64,000 bases of DNA from Scolanthus callimorphus (lineage: Eukaryota; Cnidaria; Anthozoa; Actiniaria; Edwardsiidae). Shown here in pieces: positions 11,001 through 25,100 of this stretch (its first letter is position 1; each line of letters opens with the position of its first letter). The stretch covers positions 15,230,372 through 15,294,371 of the forward strand of contig CM066915.1 in assembly GCA_033964015.1 (NCBI GenBank), read 5' to 3'. The position numbers and the translations under genes were made by a program. Under the pieces are notes generated by a model that saw nothing but the letters and a program-made list of their open reading frames with translations, had not been told where the DNA came from and did no database searches.

Positions 11001-14000
11001 CGAGCGAAATAACTAACTTAACTTACATTGAGTTTTCCTCGCCGTAATGTTTTCATCCTCGCGTTGAAGATTTTCTTAAAAGATCCTTTGCATTCCACCG
11101 GCTAATATCCAAAGAATTCAAAAGGCAATACATTCACATAACGTTGGTCTCAAGTGTTTATACACAACTTCTCTATGGAGGAAATATCCGACGAGCCAGG
11201 TAAAATCACTTGCAAAGAAGTGGTTGGTTGTTTCTCCTTCCTTGATTCAAGTTCACGACCGAGAACGAAGTTTTCGAAAACTTCACTTGCAGCCGACTAC
11301 ATTTCGCTGCTGTTCTACTTCTAACTTTTACATCTGTTACATATGAATCGGAACATTGTTTATGTCATGGAATATCATTTCTTGAAGTCAATGCTATTCC
11401 TGGTCCATGAATCTGTTTGAATCGTGTTTTTGGTATGAGAAGGATGACAGAATGGCGCCTTCTTTGCTAACCTTTTTCTAGGTCTCTTCGAAACTAATGC
11501 ACTTGCTAAAGCTCCCTGGTGGAGATATTTACACCTGGTGGAGATATTTAGATGACATCTTCATGATTTGGGACAGGCCTGAAGAGGATCTTGCTTCTTT
11601 TGTTTCATATCTCAATGGCATACATCCTACTATCAAATTTACATGTGAGCACTCTTTCAACAGCATTCCCTTTCTTGATGTTTCTGTTTCTATCGTTAAT
11701 GGCGCAGTAGAAACTGACCTTTACAGCAAACCTACTGACAAACATCAGCATCTGCTTTATTCTTCCTGGCATCCTTCTCATACCAAAGAAGGGTATTTCT
11801 TGCAGTTTAGCTCTACGACTCCGTCGTATTTGTTCTACACATGAATCATTCATTGCTCGTTGTAATGAACTTACTGAATTCTTACATAAACACGGTTACA
11901 AACGTGATTTTGTTAATCATCAAATCTCACGTGCAGCCGCTATATCCCGTGCCGACGCCCTTAAACCCAAAGGCAGTACTAACAACTCATCTGATCGTAT
12001 TCCTTTCGTTCTTATAACCCCAGCCTTCCCTACATTTCTGGTATTTTACACAAGTATTTTAGAATTCTCCATACCTCTGACCTTTGCAAAGACGTTTTCC
12101 CTGATCCTCCTTTAATTGCCTTTCGCAGAAGCCCTATTACCTTCGAGACCTTCTTGTTAAAGCTGAGCTTACTAAACCTGTCATAAACAACCTCCCTACT
12201 GGCTCGTACCGTTGCAGCGATAACTGTAATACTTGTAAATATATCGCAGATGGCATAACTTCCTATTCTTTCAACGCTACTAACGAAACCCGCAACATAA
12301 CTTCTAGAATAACCTGCAAACTAATAATGTAATATACATGATTGAGTGTAAACATTGCCACCTACAATATATAGGTGAAACAAACGTCAATTCGTGAACG
12401 CTTTAATGAACACCGACGCACTTTAGATTCTGACAGTCAATCTACCCCTACTACTGCTGTCCTCCACTTCCATAATACAGCTAACCACATTGCCTCTGAC
12501 AAGCGTTTAATTCCTTTTAGAAAAACTTAAATCTAACCGCGACTTTATACGCAAAGCTAGAGAAGCTTTTCTTATCAACAAAGCTCGAACTTTAACTCCA
12601 AATGGTTTAAATATAAGAGATGAAAGTTTTGTAATTTTAGCTGTAATAAATCTTTATTTTTGTTTCATATTATTTTTTATTATATAAACACCAATGAAAT
12701 ACCAGGTGATCTCCCGCGCGAAAACTTGATATCTTCACACGTGAAAATATCATGTTATTTTCACATGTGAAAATATCACACTTGCCTTTGCTGAATGCTC
12801 GATTTTTAAGCTTAACTCAAATAGCGCGAACGAGTGAGATAAATTTTTAACACGAGAAGATAAATTCGTATCTCCGCGCGGCCATGTAATATTCTCTATA
12901 TCTTTTATCTGTCACTTCTCAAGCACCGTATCATATGTATTTCTTTTTCTTTTTTAAATGTGACCGTTTAAATATAAATAAAATATTTATCTAGCGTACA
13001 ATGTAAATATCTCCATTCATAACCTGAAGATCGGTAATGGCCGATGGAAATATCGTTATTAAATAATTATCGTTTAAGCTGTTCGTCGACCTTTCATTTT
13101 TGTCAAATGGGAGGAAAAAAATCTGTAATCGGATCGGGGAATCCGTCCCGCTAATCGGCCAATCAGAGCGCGAGTGCCTTCGCAGCCATAATAACTAAAA
13201 GTAAATAGTGGAACAAAGGCCGGAGGGCGGACTCCCCATAAACATAGACGGGAGTGCTCGTCCTATCCCTTAGGGTGTAAAATTCACTCATGCGCTATCC
13301 TTTTAGGGGTATCAGGATTTCAAAACGTCAAATGCTATCTCTTTAAGGGGGCCTCATGCAAATGTTAGAACAATCTTTTGAAATTGTAGCAAAATTGTGT
13401 TCAAGCCCTATAGTTTGAGAACAGTACAAAAGCCGACAGCTAAAATTCATTTGCAGTTTTTGCCTATCATTTGAATATGTAGAAGATCTGAAAGTATAGA
13501 CTGAAAGAATACATCTACATTAATTCAATAAACGTTGCTTTGGGATTCAGCCGATGAAGCGCGGAATACAATGGGATTGAGTGACCACCAAATAATAGTG
13601 CTTTTTAGCAACCTTTTTTTAAATTATGTTGCTAACCCTTCACAGGCGCTATGTTTCCATGGGAGAGCTCGTATACCGGCCTGGAGACCTCACCGGGGGA
13701 GGTGTACGGCAAAAACCAGATCCACATCACATCAGATATCGCCCATGCCACAAAACTCTATTGGCGAGCAACCCTGGATGAGCGTTGGCTACGAGAAATT
13801 GGGTACGAGCTCGTCTTCCAGACTGCGGAATTCTGGGCCAGCAGAGTGGAGCTGCGCGCGCAGTCAGGAGACTACGTTATCAATGACGTCATGCCTCCGG
13901 ACGAATACCAGTATCCTGTCAATAACTCGGTTTACACGAATGTTGGGGCGAAGTTGAACCTAGAATTTGCCATCAAGGTAGGGATAAGATAAATATTCAG

Positions 14001-17000
14001 TATGATTCACATATTCTTGTTCTATGAGTGATTTGACCTGCGAACTCGCCTCGTAGCTCATGGGTAAGATCTTATCAATAGGTAATTGGCAAAGGATTGA
14101 TGGCTCGCACCGCCATGAATCAATTCAATGATCCTTATTATGAATGTGCCATAAAGTGGGCGTAAAAAAAATCGCCCGGGACAGTAATGTTCAGTACTGG
14201 AGCCTAAAGAGCAAAGATGGTACCCCACTAATGCCGAACCCGTTAGACCCGTAAGAGTGGCTTGAATCTAAACCCACTCTCTAGCCGAACCCGTAAGAGT
14301 GGCTTGAATCTAAACCCACTCTCTAGCCGAACCCGTAAGAGTGGCTTGAAGCTAAACCCACTCTCTAGCCGAACCCGTTAGAGTAGCTTGAAGCTAAACC
14401 CACTCTCTAGCCGAACCCGTAAGAGTGGCTTGAAGCTAAACCCACTCTCTAGCCGAACCCGTAAGAGTGGCTTGAAGCTAAACCCACTCTCTAGCCGAAC
14501 CCGTAAGAGTGGCTTGAAGCTAAACCCACTCTCTAGCCGAACCCGTTAGAGTGGCTTGAAGCTAAACCCACTCTCTAGCCGAACCCGTTAGAGTGGCTTG
14601 AAGCTAAACCCACTCTCTAGCCGAACCCGTTAGACCCGTAAGAGTGGCTTGAATCTAAACCCACTCTCTAGCCGAACCCGTAAGAGTGGCTTGAATCTAA
14701 ACCCACTCTCTAGCCGAACCCGTTAGAGTGGCTTGAAGCTAAACCCACTCTCTAGCCGAACCCGTTAGACCCGTAAGAGTGGCTTGAATCTAAACCCACT
14801 CTCTAGCCGAACCCGTAAGAGTGGCTTGAATCTAAACCCACTCTCTAGCCGAACCCGTAAGAGTGGCTTGAATCTAAACCCACTCTCTAGCCGAACCCGT
14901 TAGACCCGTAAGAGTGGCTTGAATCTAAACCCACTCTCTAGCCGAACCCGTAAGAGTGGCTTGAAGCTAAACCCACTCTCTAGCCGAACCCGTTAGACCC
15001 GTAAGAGTGGCTTGAAGCTAAACCCACTCTCTAGCCGAACCCGTTAGACCCGTAAGAGTGGCTTGAAGCTAAACCCACTCTCTAGCCGAACCCGTTAGAG
15101 TAGCTTGAAGCTAAACCCACTCTCTAGCCGAACCCGTTAGACCCGTAAGAGTGGCTTGAAGCTAAACCCACTCTCTAGCCGAACCCGTTAGACCCGTAAG
15201 AGTGGCTTGAAGCTAAACCCACTCTCTAGCCGAACCCGTTAGAGTAGCTTGAAGCTAAACCCACTCTCTAGCCGAACCCGTTAGAGTGGCTTGAAGCTAA
15301 ACCCACTCTCTAGCCGAACCCGTTAGACCCGTAAGAGTGGCTTGAATCTAAACCCACTCTCTAGCCGAACCCGTAAGAGTGGCTTGAATCTAAACCCACT
15401 CTCTAGCCGAACCCGTAAGAGTGGCTTGAATCTAAACCCACTCTCTAGCCGAACCCGTTAGACCCGTAAGAGTGGCTTGAAGCTAAACCCACTCTCTAGC
15501 CGAACCCGTTAGAGTGGCTTGAAGCTAAACCCACTCTCTAGCCGAACCCGTTAGAGTAGCTTGAAGCTAAACCCACTCTCTAGCCGAACCCGTTAGAGTG
15601 GCTTGAATCTAAACCCACTCTCTAGCCGAACCCGTAAGAGTGGCTTGAATCTAAACCCACTCTCTAGCCGAACCCGTTAGACCCGTAAGAGTGGCTTGAA
15701 GCTAAACCCACTCTCTAGCCGAACCCGTAAGAGTGGCTTGAATCTAAACCCACTCTCTAGCCGAACCCGTTAGACCCGTAAGAGTGGCTTGAAGCTAAAC
15801 CCACTCTCTAGCCGAACCCGTTAGAGTGGCTTGAATCTAAACCCACTCTCTAGCCGAACCCGTAAGAGTGGCTTGAAGCTAAACCCACTCTAGCCGAACC
15901 CGTTAGAGTGGCTTGAAGCTAAACCCACTCTCTAGCCGAACCCGTTAGACCCGTAAGAGTGGCTTGAAGCTAAACCCACTCTCTAGCCGAACCCGTTAGA
16001 CCCGTAAGAGTGGCTTGAAGCTAAACCCACTCTCTAGCCGAACCCGTTAGAGTGGCTTGAAGCTAAACCCACTCTCTAGCCGAACCCGTTAGAGTAGCTT
16101 GAAGCTAAACCCACTCTCTAGCCGAACCCGTTAGACCCGTAAGAGTGGCTTGAAGCTAAACCCACTCTCTAGCCGAACCGTTAGACCCGTAAGAGTGGCT
16201 TGAAGCTAAACCCACTCTCTAGCCGAACCCGTTAGAGTGGCTTGAAGCTAAACCCACTCTCTAGCCGAACCCGTTAGAGTAGCTTGAAGCTAAACCCACT
16301 CTCTAGCCGAACCCGTTAGAGTGGCTTGAATCTAAACCCACTCTCTAGCCGAACCCGTAAGAGTGGCTTGAATCTAAATCCACTCTCTAGCCGAACCCGT
16401 AAGAGTGGCTTGAATCTAAACCCACTCTCTAGCCGAACCCGTTAGAGTGGCTTGAAGCTAAACCCACTCTAGCCGAACCCGTTAGAGTAGCTTGAAGCTA
16501 AACCCACTCTAGCCGAACCCGTTAGAGTGGCTTGAAGCTAAACCCACTCTCTAGCCGAACCCGTTAGAGTGGCTTGAAGCTAAACCGGCTGTAGCGGGTT
16601 GAGAATCTTCAATCCAGTACATAAAAGGACCATAAAAAGTGGGGGTGCTCATTAGTAAGGAAGTATGGGAATAGTGAAAACACAAAATACAGTAAATGTA
16701 TGAAAATTTGACGAAACGTGGGGGTGTTGGAAAATAGTATTGATTCTAATTGATACTTATTAGTTGCGTAACAATGCGCGCACATGTAATCAACACTCTT
16801 TCTTCTTTTGGGAATAAATCATAGAACCAGGGAATCATCTCGTCCTAATTCCCAAAATTGGTGTCGAAACCCGGACCCTGGACACCATGTTCAGGGTGCT
16901 ATTAAGATAATAGACAGAGCAAACAACATGCTCCTCGACAAATCCATATAAAGCTGCCAGCACGATGGATAACATTGATACACTAATCAGAACGCGCGAT

Positions 17001-19063
17001 GCGCACAAACAAGAATGTAAGGGACGTGTCATTATCTAGCGGGGGGCGGGGGGGGGGTGCTCCTATTTTTGTGGGGAGGGTCCTAATTTTTTTCGCGTGC
17101 CTAAAGGTAGGGTCCAAATTTTTTGCACTCCTGTTTGGGGAGGGTCATAATTTTTTTCAGCAACATTTGGACGATGAAGAGGGTAAAACAGATTCCGATA
17201 GTGGTTATTTGAGCAACTTCTCTATAAAAATTTATATTATACTCTTTCAGCAACGAAGACACTACCCTCACGCCATTTACAAGACTCTCCCAAAAATGGG
17301 AGTTAGGGCCACTTTTTATTACACTTAGGGCCATTTTTTATTACACTTGGAGCCTTTATTACACTTAGGGCCAGTTATTACATTTAGGGCTTCTACAAGG
17401 ATAACTTCATTTCTACCGTTTATTACCCAAATGCCTCTCACGTAAATAATCGAGGCGTAAAATAATGACCGCGGTTCCTTAGCTTTGACAGAAGTAAGAA
17501 AAACGTATTTCTGTTATTAAAAAGAATGAAAGAGACATTGCATCACTCGAACAAGGGTCTATCTGACAGGTTTTGCAGAAAATATAAATTATATGGGGAG
17601 GGTCCCAATGTTTTTTACTTATGACTGGGGGAGGGTCCAATTTTTCTGCTATGTTCAAGGGGAGGGTCCTATTTTTTTTTTAGCTTTAATTGAAAAAATG
17701 GGAGCCCTCCCCCCCGGTAAACAATGACACGTCCCTAACGATATCATCAAAAAGGCAAGGTATCATCAAGTGTGAAGAAGGTCTATTCATGGGAGAATTG
17801 AAGTTCATGGAAATACGCCTTACGTGGCTAATACAAGAAATCGAGAAACTGGATCAAGCAATACTACTTTCCTTAGAAAGCGATGAAGACATATATCGAG
17901 AAGCAGAGGCAGCTTAACATTCAACGACAATTTGTACATGTGGAAATATAAAATCAATGCATTCAATGCATTACGGGAAAACAGAAAAGCAAATATAATA
18001 GAAGCCATAAGGAGGAAGCACTATGAAAACATAAACAAATCCATCATCACATGCGAGCTCAAAGACAATCAAGCAGAATCAAATCGAGATACAACAAAAT
18101 ATTCAGAAACGAAAATAATCACCAAAGATCCCATTCAAGAGACTACATGCCAAGGGGAATCGAAACCAATGAATCCAACACCAGAACTAAAGCTTGCCAG
18201 AAGCTGAACACACAGAGTCAGAGAAAGTTACGATCGATACAGTAAAAGAACGGAACTGTGTCACTAGGAACAAAGAAGGCGCGATAATCATCAGAACGCA
18301 GACATCAGCAGAAGAGAAAAGTCAAGAAATAGAAGAAAGTATCGGACTATCCATCAAAGGAGATAACAATCAAAAATCAATTTCAATAGATCGACGAAAT
18401 ACAGAACAAGAAAAAACACCACTAAAGAGATTAAGATGCACCAAAACAACGCTAATATTCATAATATACAAAGCGAAACAGAAATAGAAGAGTAAAAGAC
18501 CTAACACTCAAATCAAGAGATTCAAGAGAAAGAAGCTTCCGAATGTCAAGATCAAACCAGATAGACAACATTCTATCAAACAGATCTGTTTATTGCAAAA
18601 AGTCAGGTTATTATCCAGTGAGATGAGATCATTTTTGGCTGTAAGAGTATGGGGCAAAAAGAAAAGGTTTTGGCCATACAGAAAACGACGCAAGAAATTC
18701 TAAAAAAGACACATGATGCAAAACCTCGCAGATGATGAGAACCTTTTGTCTATGAACATGGGACTTGTAATGCCTACAACTTTTCAGTATAACACATAAT
18801 CCTTACTCATTAACACATAATCTAGTATCTAAAGTAACATCTCGGCCCGGGAGGAGGCCAGCAGTTTACATTTTTACATTCGCGGCCCGGGAGGATGTTG
18901 GAAAATAGTATTGTTTCTAATTGATACTATTAGTTGCGTAACAATGCGCGCACATGTATTAATCAACACTCATTCTTCTTTTGGGAACAAATCATAGAAC
19001 CAGGGAATCATCTCGTCCTAATTCCCAAAGGGGGTACTCGAGCACCCCCTGCACCCCCCCCCC

Positions 19064-19103
<40 letters not shown>

Positions 19104-22100
19104 GTCCGCCGCCTATGCAGTATAGTATACACCTGTTACAGTTAACGTTGCTCGTAACCATGTATCATGAACCATGCTTCACAGTTCGAAAGGATGAATT
19201 ATTTCCTGAAACGTAGCAGTTCATCTCAAATTATATCTCAAAGTAGTAAGGGAAGTGGTCAAAACATCTGTACTCGAATGGACCCGATGGGGTGGTGTAT
19301 GCCGCAGCCAACCTTCTTTTAGGAAAAAATGGCCACTTTTAACTGCGAATATCTCGTAAAATAATAAATGAATACAAACGATTAGCACAGCACCGTCGTC
19401 CAACATCCCTTACTTGAGCACGGAGAAAACGGGCATTGAAAAAACAGGTGGGTAGGTACAGCCCGGGACCTACCACCTCCCGTGATAAAATCGGGTCCCG
19501 GTCGAGTAAAAATGTTTTGACCGCTTCCCTAAAATACAATGTCATTTAGTGTAGTTCGGTCGCCAAATTCCAATAAAAAGCGTCGTCATTAGTGATGCAT
19601 GGTTCATGATTCATGGTTTTACAGCTATAGCATGTTCGTCCTCAGTGGTCCTCTATCTCTATGCTCCAGTGTTCGTCTATCCCGCTCTGCTCGTGTTCCT
19701 CTATTCGCGAGCTCCCGTACTCTGGCTATTTACCAACACAGAGGCCCGTACGCTAAGGGAATAGCTGGCTATGTGTTGCGTACTCCGGACATAACACAGA
19801 GGGCCGTACGCTAAGGGAAGAGGTGGCTATGTGTTGCGTACTCCGGACATAACACAGAGGGCCGTAAGCTTAGGCAGGACCCTGGCTAATGCATATATCC
19901 GTCTGCATCAATGATAAAAAGACACTCGCTTTTACACCTTTACCTCTCAGATCAGTAAATTACTAAAGCAGGACGTGCCCAGCAACTGGGGCGAGATCGC
20001 CTCTAAGCTGTTCATACCTTACGATAGAGAGAGGGATTATCACCCAGAATTTGAAGGCTACACGGTCGGCACCCTTGCCAAGCAGGCTGATACTATTCTT
20101 ATTGGCTACCCACTCATGTACCCTATGGCCAGACAGGTGAGTAGTTATCAGGAATCGTGCCATTTTGATACTTTTTTGTCCTTTGTCGCGGCGATTTTTT
20201 GCGCGCGAGTTGCAATTGCAAATCACTAGTATGAATGAGATACAAAGTTTAATCGATTTCCTTGCCATGTTTTGCTCAATAAACGGGAAAAAAACGGAAG
20301 TGTAAACTGGCTTTAGATAGGTACCAATTGAGCTATTGATTAACATGAAACATTACAGATGTCAGATAAGTGGGGTAAGACAACACAGACCCAACAACGT
20401 TTGGGCACTAACACAGGAAACCGGCGACAAAGTAAATACATAAGCGGAAGCCATTACTTTGTATTATCAGACACGCTATAATGACCTGAAGTACTATGAA
20501 AATTCCACCGACCCTGACGGTCCTGCCATGACTCACTCCATGTTCGCGATCGGATGGCTCGAGTTGGCCGAGGTAGAGCGAGCAGCCAAGCCCTTCTTGA
20601 AAAACGTCGCGGAAAACATCGACGGGCCCTTCAAGGTACCAACTATGTACTTAAAAATAAGGTTTTCTGTGTGGAATCCCTTATCATGCAGGCCCGCAGC
20701 CAGCGTTTTTAGGGTTTGGGGGTGGGGGGATATTAATTCTAGAAAAAGCGGACCAACGTGGTAACAATTTATTTCTCATTGACGAAACCGCAAGTCAAAA
20801 TTAGCGTAGCCGGTGTACCCCCGGCTACGGGCCTGTCAGTGTCATTGCTATATGTATTTGATTGCTTTCAAGAAAAATATACTCATGTTTGCTGACTAAA
20901 GTTACTTCGGTACCCTAATCAATTATGTCTTATGTCTATGTCTATTTGTTACAAGGTGTAGCCGTTTTAGTAGCCCTGCCAAATATATGGTACTAGTTGA
21001 TTGCCCACTAGTTGATTTCACTCATGCTGCCTTTGAAGGGTGTTCAGATTGTTAACGATTTTTACTGAAAGCCCAAAAAGGCGACTTCAGTTTGTTGTTT
21101 TTCTAATTGGCGGCTTGCACTTGAAAATATTGACTCATCGCAGCGAAGTACTGGTGTACAAAAGCGTCACAATAAGTGATTTTCGGAATTTGTTCTAAAC
21201 GGTTAAATTTCGCTTGAAAAATTTAATCCAACCTTTACAGAACCATAGTTCATATTTTGTTTCTTGATTTCAATGTTACTCGTACGGCAGGAAAATAGCG
21301 CAAAACAATATATGACCGAGCGGAGCCTGGGCACCAGTTTAGGACAACATCGCTTTTTAGCTACTAAAAGGCAGTTGAAATGCAGCATTTAATTTGAAAT
21401 TACATTATTATCCCTTTATGACAACGTAATAGTTAACAGTGTGAGAACTGTATACAGAAAAATTGGTCATTCTCCGGATGACATAGGTTTCTCCGTTATC
21501 TCCTCACATGCCTATGTGCGCCATACTAGTCTCTTTCTCGCAGAAGCCCGCGCTGTTCTTCTTCTTCCAGTCAACAACATGTGATGCCCTACCCTTCTAG
21601 TCTTAGTTGAACTAGCAGCTCAAGTGATTGCTTTAGGGAAGCATGGTTGGCGCAGGGTTACGGCGCTTGCCTCTCACCGCTGCCGTGCTCCGTGTTCGAT
21701 TCCAGTAGGACAGTAGAGAGTTTTCTCTGCAGTTTGAAATTGTGTTCGTGGGTTGAAATAATTCATTTCTCCTGTGCTTCATGTCTTTCGGATTCGACAA
21801 TAAACCGGCCCCGTCTCCCCAATTAGTCTGTTGAAGGCTAGAAGATTGAGACGTAAATAAAGTACATTTTTTGTAAAGCAGCAAGACTATCTTTAGTCTT
21901 TTTTTAAGCTTTGAACTATATTATCAGTGATATATTTCTCAATCCGTTTTTCCTTTCCCGCTTCAGTTCCAAATCACTAGTCTCATCTATCTCCTTTGCT
22001 CTTCTAACAACTACTTCTTTGTCACCATCTCGAGTGTATGTCGACCCAGCTCTTACTAAATACCAACAGCTTTTATGCAAATTTTTGAAAAGTGGACAAA

Positions 22101-25100
22101 TAACATGCTGAGAGCACAGGTGACCCAGGACAATTGTTTGTGTACTACAACATCGAAGTATTGACAGTATTATATAGTCCGGTAATATTGCATTTTGACC
22201 CGGAACAAATTGCAACAGTAGCTTTCTCTTCAAAACTCTTTTAGATTTGATGTACTAATGAACATACTAAAAGTCGTCCAAAATCCGAGCACGGCAACAT
22301 CCTGAAAATTAGGAAAACTTGATGGGATAATTTTCTTTTGTTCGCGGCCATCTTGCCCTTTGTTATTAATGAGTCTTGCCGCACTTAAGTTTTGCGAAGC
22401 TTTTGATATTCGCTATACTGTACAGTATTCCAAGCTAAGTGTTTAAATTTTAGTGGTTTAAAATGGACTCATTCGTGTTATATATACTTTGTTAGGTATG
22501 TTATTTTTGCAAACTACGCTTTGACTAAGATAAATTTCCAATGTCATAAGTCCAATACAGTGCCTGACTAGGAATCTTGAAACACGTTTCCATAAACAAC
22601 TCAATAATTCTTAATAATGGCTTCGGTTGGCAAACATCAATAGACCCTAAATAAGGGGTCATTTCTATGTAAAGGAAAGCGTTAGAATATTTACCTGTAA
22701 CGCGTTACAGTCTAGAGCTAGTTTTATCAGCGCAGAGCTCTTAAGTGCCGTAAACCTCATAACAAAAGCCAATATGGCGAAGAAAGCTGTTTAAATAAAT
22801 CCCTTTTTTCGAGATGTTGCCGTAACGGGATTTTGGACGACTTTTGATATGTTATTAAGTGAGTATAATAGAGTCTAAATCCGTTGAGATTTGTACTGTT
22901 GCAATTTGTTCTGGGTTAGCCTTATTATTTACGTAAAATGACTGGACTAATAGGGTTTATATGGGGATTGTGGTAAGGGATGTTTGGACCTGGAAATTTT
23001 TTAGGAAATTATCAATAAAAGTTACTGAAACTTACCATGTTGTCAGTTGTGGTTGTCATTGATGCTCATGTGAAGTTTCACGGATTTATCTTCAATTCGC
23101 CCCCCATACAGAGAGAAAGACAAGGTGGGAGGCTGAAGCCCAAATCGGCTCGTCGGATCGATCGGCAGAACACACTTCAAGACGGATTTTTTCACAAAAT
23201 TCGAATTCAACAACTAAACAAACACACCAGGATCGTAGATATACATGCTACCGACGCAGCAAAATCAATAAATATCCTGTAGTTACATACGCGAAGTAGC
23301 AGACCCCGTTAAACTCGCACGACCCCCTTCGTAACGGTCCGGTATCACCACAACTTGGACAACCAAAATGGCGGCCGTTAAAAACCAAAATGGCGGCCGT
23401 TACCAAAATCTCCTCAAGGGGGAGGGGGACCTAGCGCAAACTCATGCAAATCAAATTGTGCGACTCCAAAATAAATCCATTACCCTCCCGAACAAAGGGA
23501 TTTTTTTTTTTTTAACTGGAGAAGAATGGATTTGTAGCAAATTCGGCCTAGGGTGCAGCCGCTCGGCGAGTTTGCGCTAGGTCCCCCTCCCCCTTGAGGA
23601 GTTTTTGGTAACGGCCGCAATTTTGGTTTTTAACGGCCGCCATTTTGGTTGTCCAAGTTGTGGTGATACCGGACCGTTACGAAGGGGGTCGTGCGAATTT
23701 AACGGGGTCTGCTACTTTTCAGCCTCCCACCTTGTCTTTCTCTCTGTATGGGGGGCGAATTGAAGATAAATCGGTGAAACTTCACATGAGCATCAATGAC
23801 AAGCACAACTAACAACATGGTAAGTTTCAGTAACTTTATTGATAATTTCCTAAAAATTTCCAGGTCCAAACATCCCTTATCACAATCCCCATATAAACCC
23901 TATAATACTGTCAATACTTCGATGTTGTAGTACACAAACAATTGTCCTGGGTCACCTGTGCTGAAAGTTCGGCGGGCAGATTTAACAACTGATAGGCTTG
24001 ATTGCAAAATCATTTACACCCAAGTTTCTCATAATACAGTAAAACCCGCATAAAAGAACAGGTGTTTTGGGGATTCAGGCTGGTTTTGTTCTTATACATT
24101 GGGTGTTTTCTGCAAAGCCAGCCTGAAAATGTTCTTAGGTGTTCTTAACATCAAATACTGCATACACTACCAAACAGTCAAATAAAGAATACAACAGTCA
24201 GTTGCTAACAACAATTAGTGAAGTCCAAAAGCAATTTCTTAATGCACCTGTAAATCCCCATAAGTACCTGCTGTAGAACTTTTGTGTGCAATGGTCTAGC
24301 ATTATATTGATCTACTGCATCTACTCTGCCACAGTAGGTTACTGTACTCGAATCTAACGGTCAGCCAATTTTTTATACAAGAACAATTTCCATTTTTCAG
24401 GCTGCATGTGTTCTTATGTATAAGGTACCTTTTTGACCAAATTACAGCCCAAGTGTTCTTAAATCCACTTGTTCTTTTATGCGGGTTTTTACTGTACCAT
24501 AGTGTTTAATCGTGGCACGTTCTATGTCCGAGCTGTCTTTCATTGTTTCGTTATCTAAGACAACATGTTTATGAATAATAACGAGTAGCTTCAAATGGAA
24601 AAGTGGACATTCTTATAGCCGACCTGGCAAATGTACAAATTGTTCATAATTATTTACCCGATTGCTTCCACGTAAGAATATTCCTTTTATCATATGTTCA
24701 AACTTTGATTTCGTATAACGTTTGAGCTATGTTGACGCTTTCCTGGTTACAAAAATTGCAATCGTTATGAAACTTTGCATTGAAAATTACATATACTACC
24801 GGTTGCTAACACATTTAGCAGGAAAACGTAATTTACTCATTTTCGCACATCGCCACTCGATTACTAGGATAAAAGACATTCTTCATGAGCGCGCAGGGTA
24901 AAAACACTTAGTTTTAGCAATTGGATAGCTGGTCCCATGGGTTTCCACGAAATTCAAGCAGAAAAAAGTTTTTAAAGGTGCAGAAAATTAATTCATTGTT
25001 GACGTGCTAACATAAGCACTTTCCAGATCTCGTAGTACCATCCTCTGTTGCAGACCACACTAATTCCTTATATAAGTTGTTTTTAAGTGTGGGTATGTAT

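Larger units (their letters stand above)
16725..19029 (+). mobile_element. Small LTR retrotransposon with GGGGG target duplication
   Basis: Direct repeats 16725-16856 and 18896-19029 (132 and 134 bp, differing by a few substitutions and two small indels) both start TGTTGGAAAATAGTATTG and end CCTAATTCCCAAA. GGGGG lies just before the left repeat (16720-16724) and just after the right (19030-19034). A primer-binding-site-like TGGTGTCGAAACCCGGA lies 2 bp after the left LTR, and a purine-rich GGGAGGA precedes the right LTR. The interior is about 2 kb and includes a nested Harbinger-like element. No RT is seen, so it is non-autonomous or heavily deleted. Confidence 0.8.
22113..23962. mobile_element. 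Foldback element with nested insertions
   Basis: The left end AGCACAGGTGACCCAGGACA is mirrored at the right end (TGTCCTGGGTCACCTGTGCT). The arms continue inward with high identity (for example GGTTTATATGGGGATTGTGG against its complement near 23887) through the CAAAATGGCGGCCGTT palindromic region, to a loop near 23450-23560. The left arm is interrupted by a second inverted-repeat element at 22175-22950 and carries about 155 bp at 23125-23283 absent from the right arm. Confidence 0.8.

Noticed and set aside
14226..16590. Regularly repeated units reminiscent of a CRISPR array
   Set aside because: Units are contiguous, without unique spacers, lie in an intron of an animal gene and have no cas genes near.
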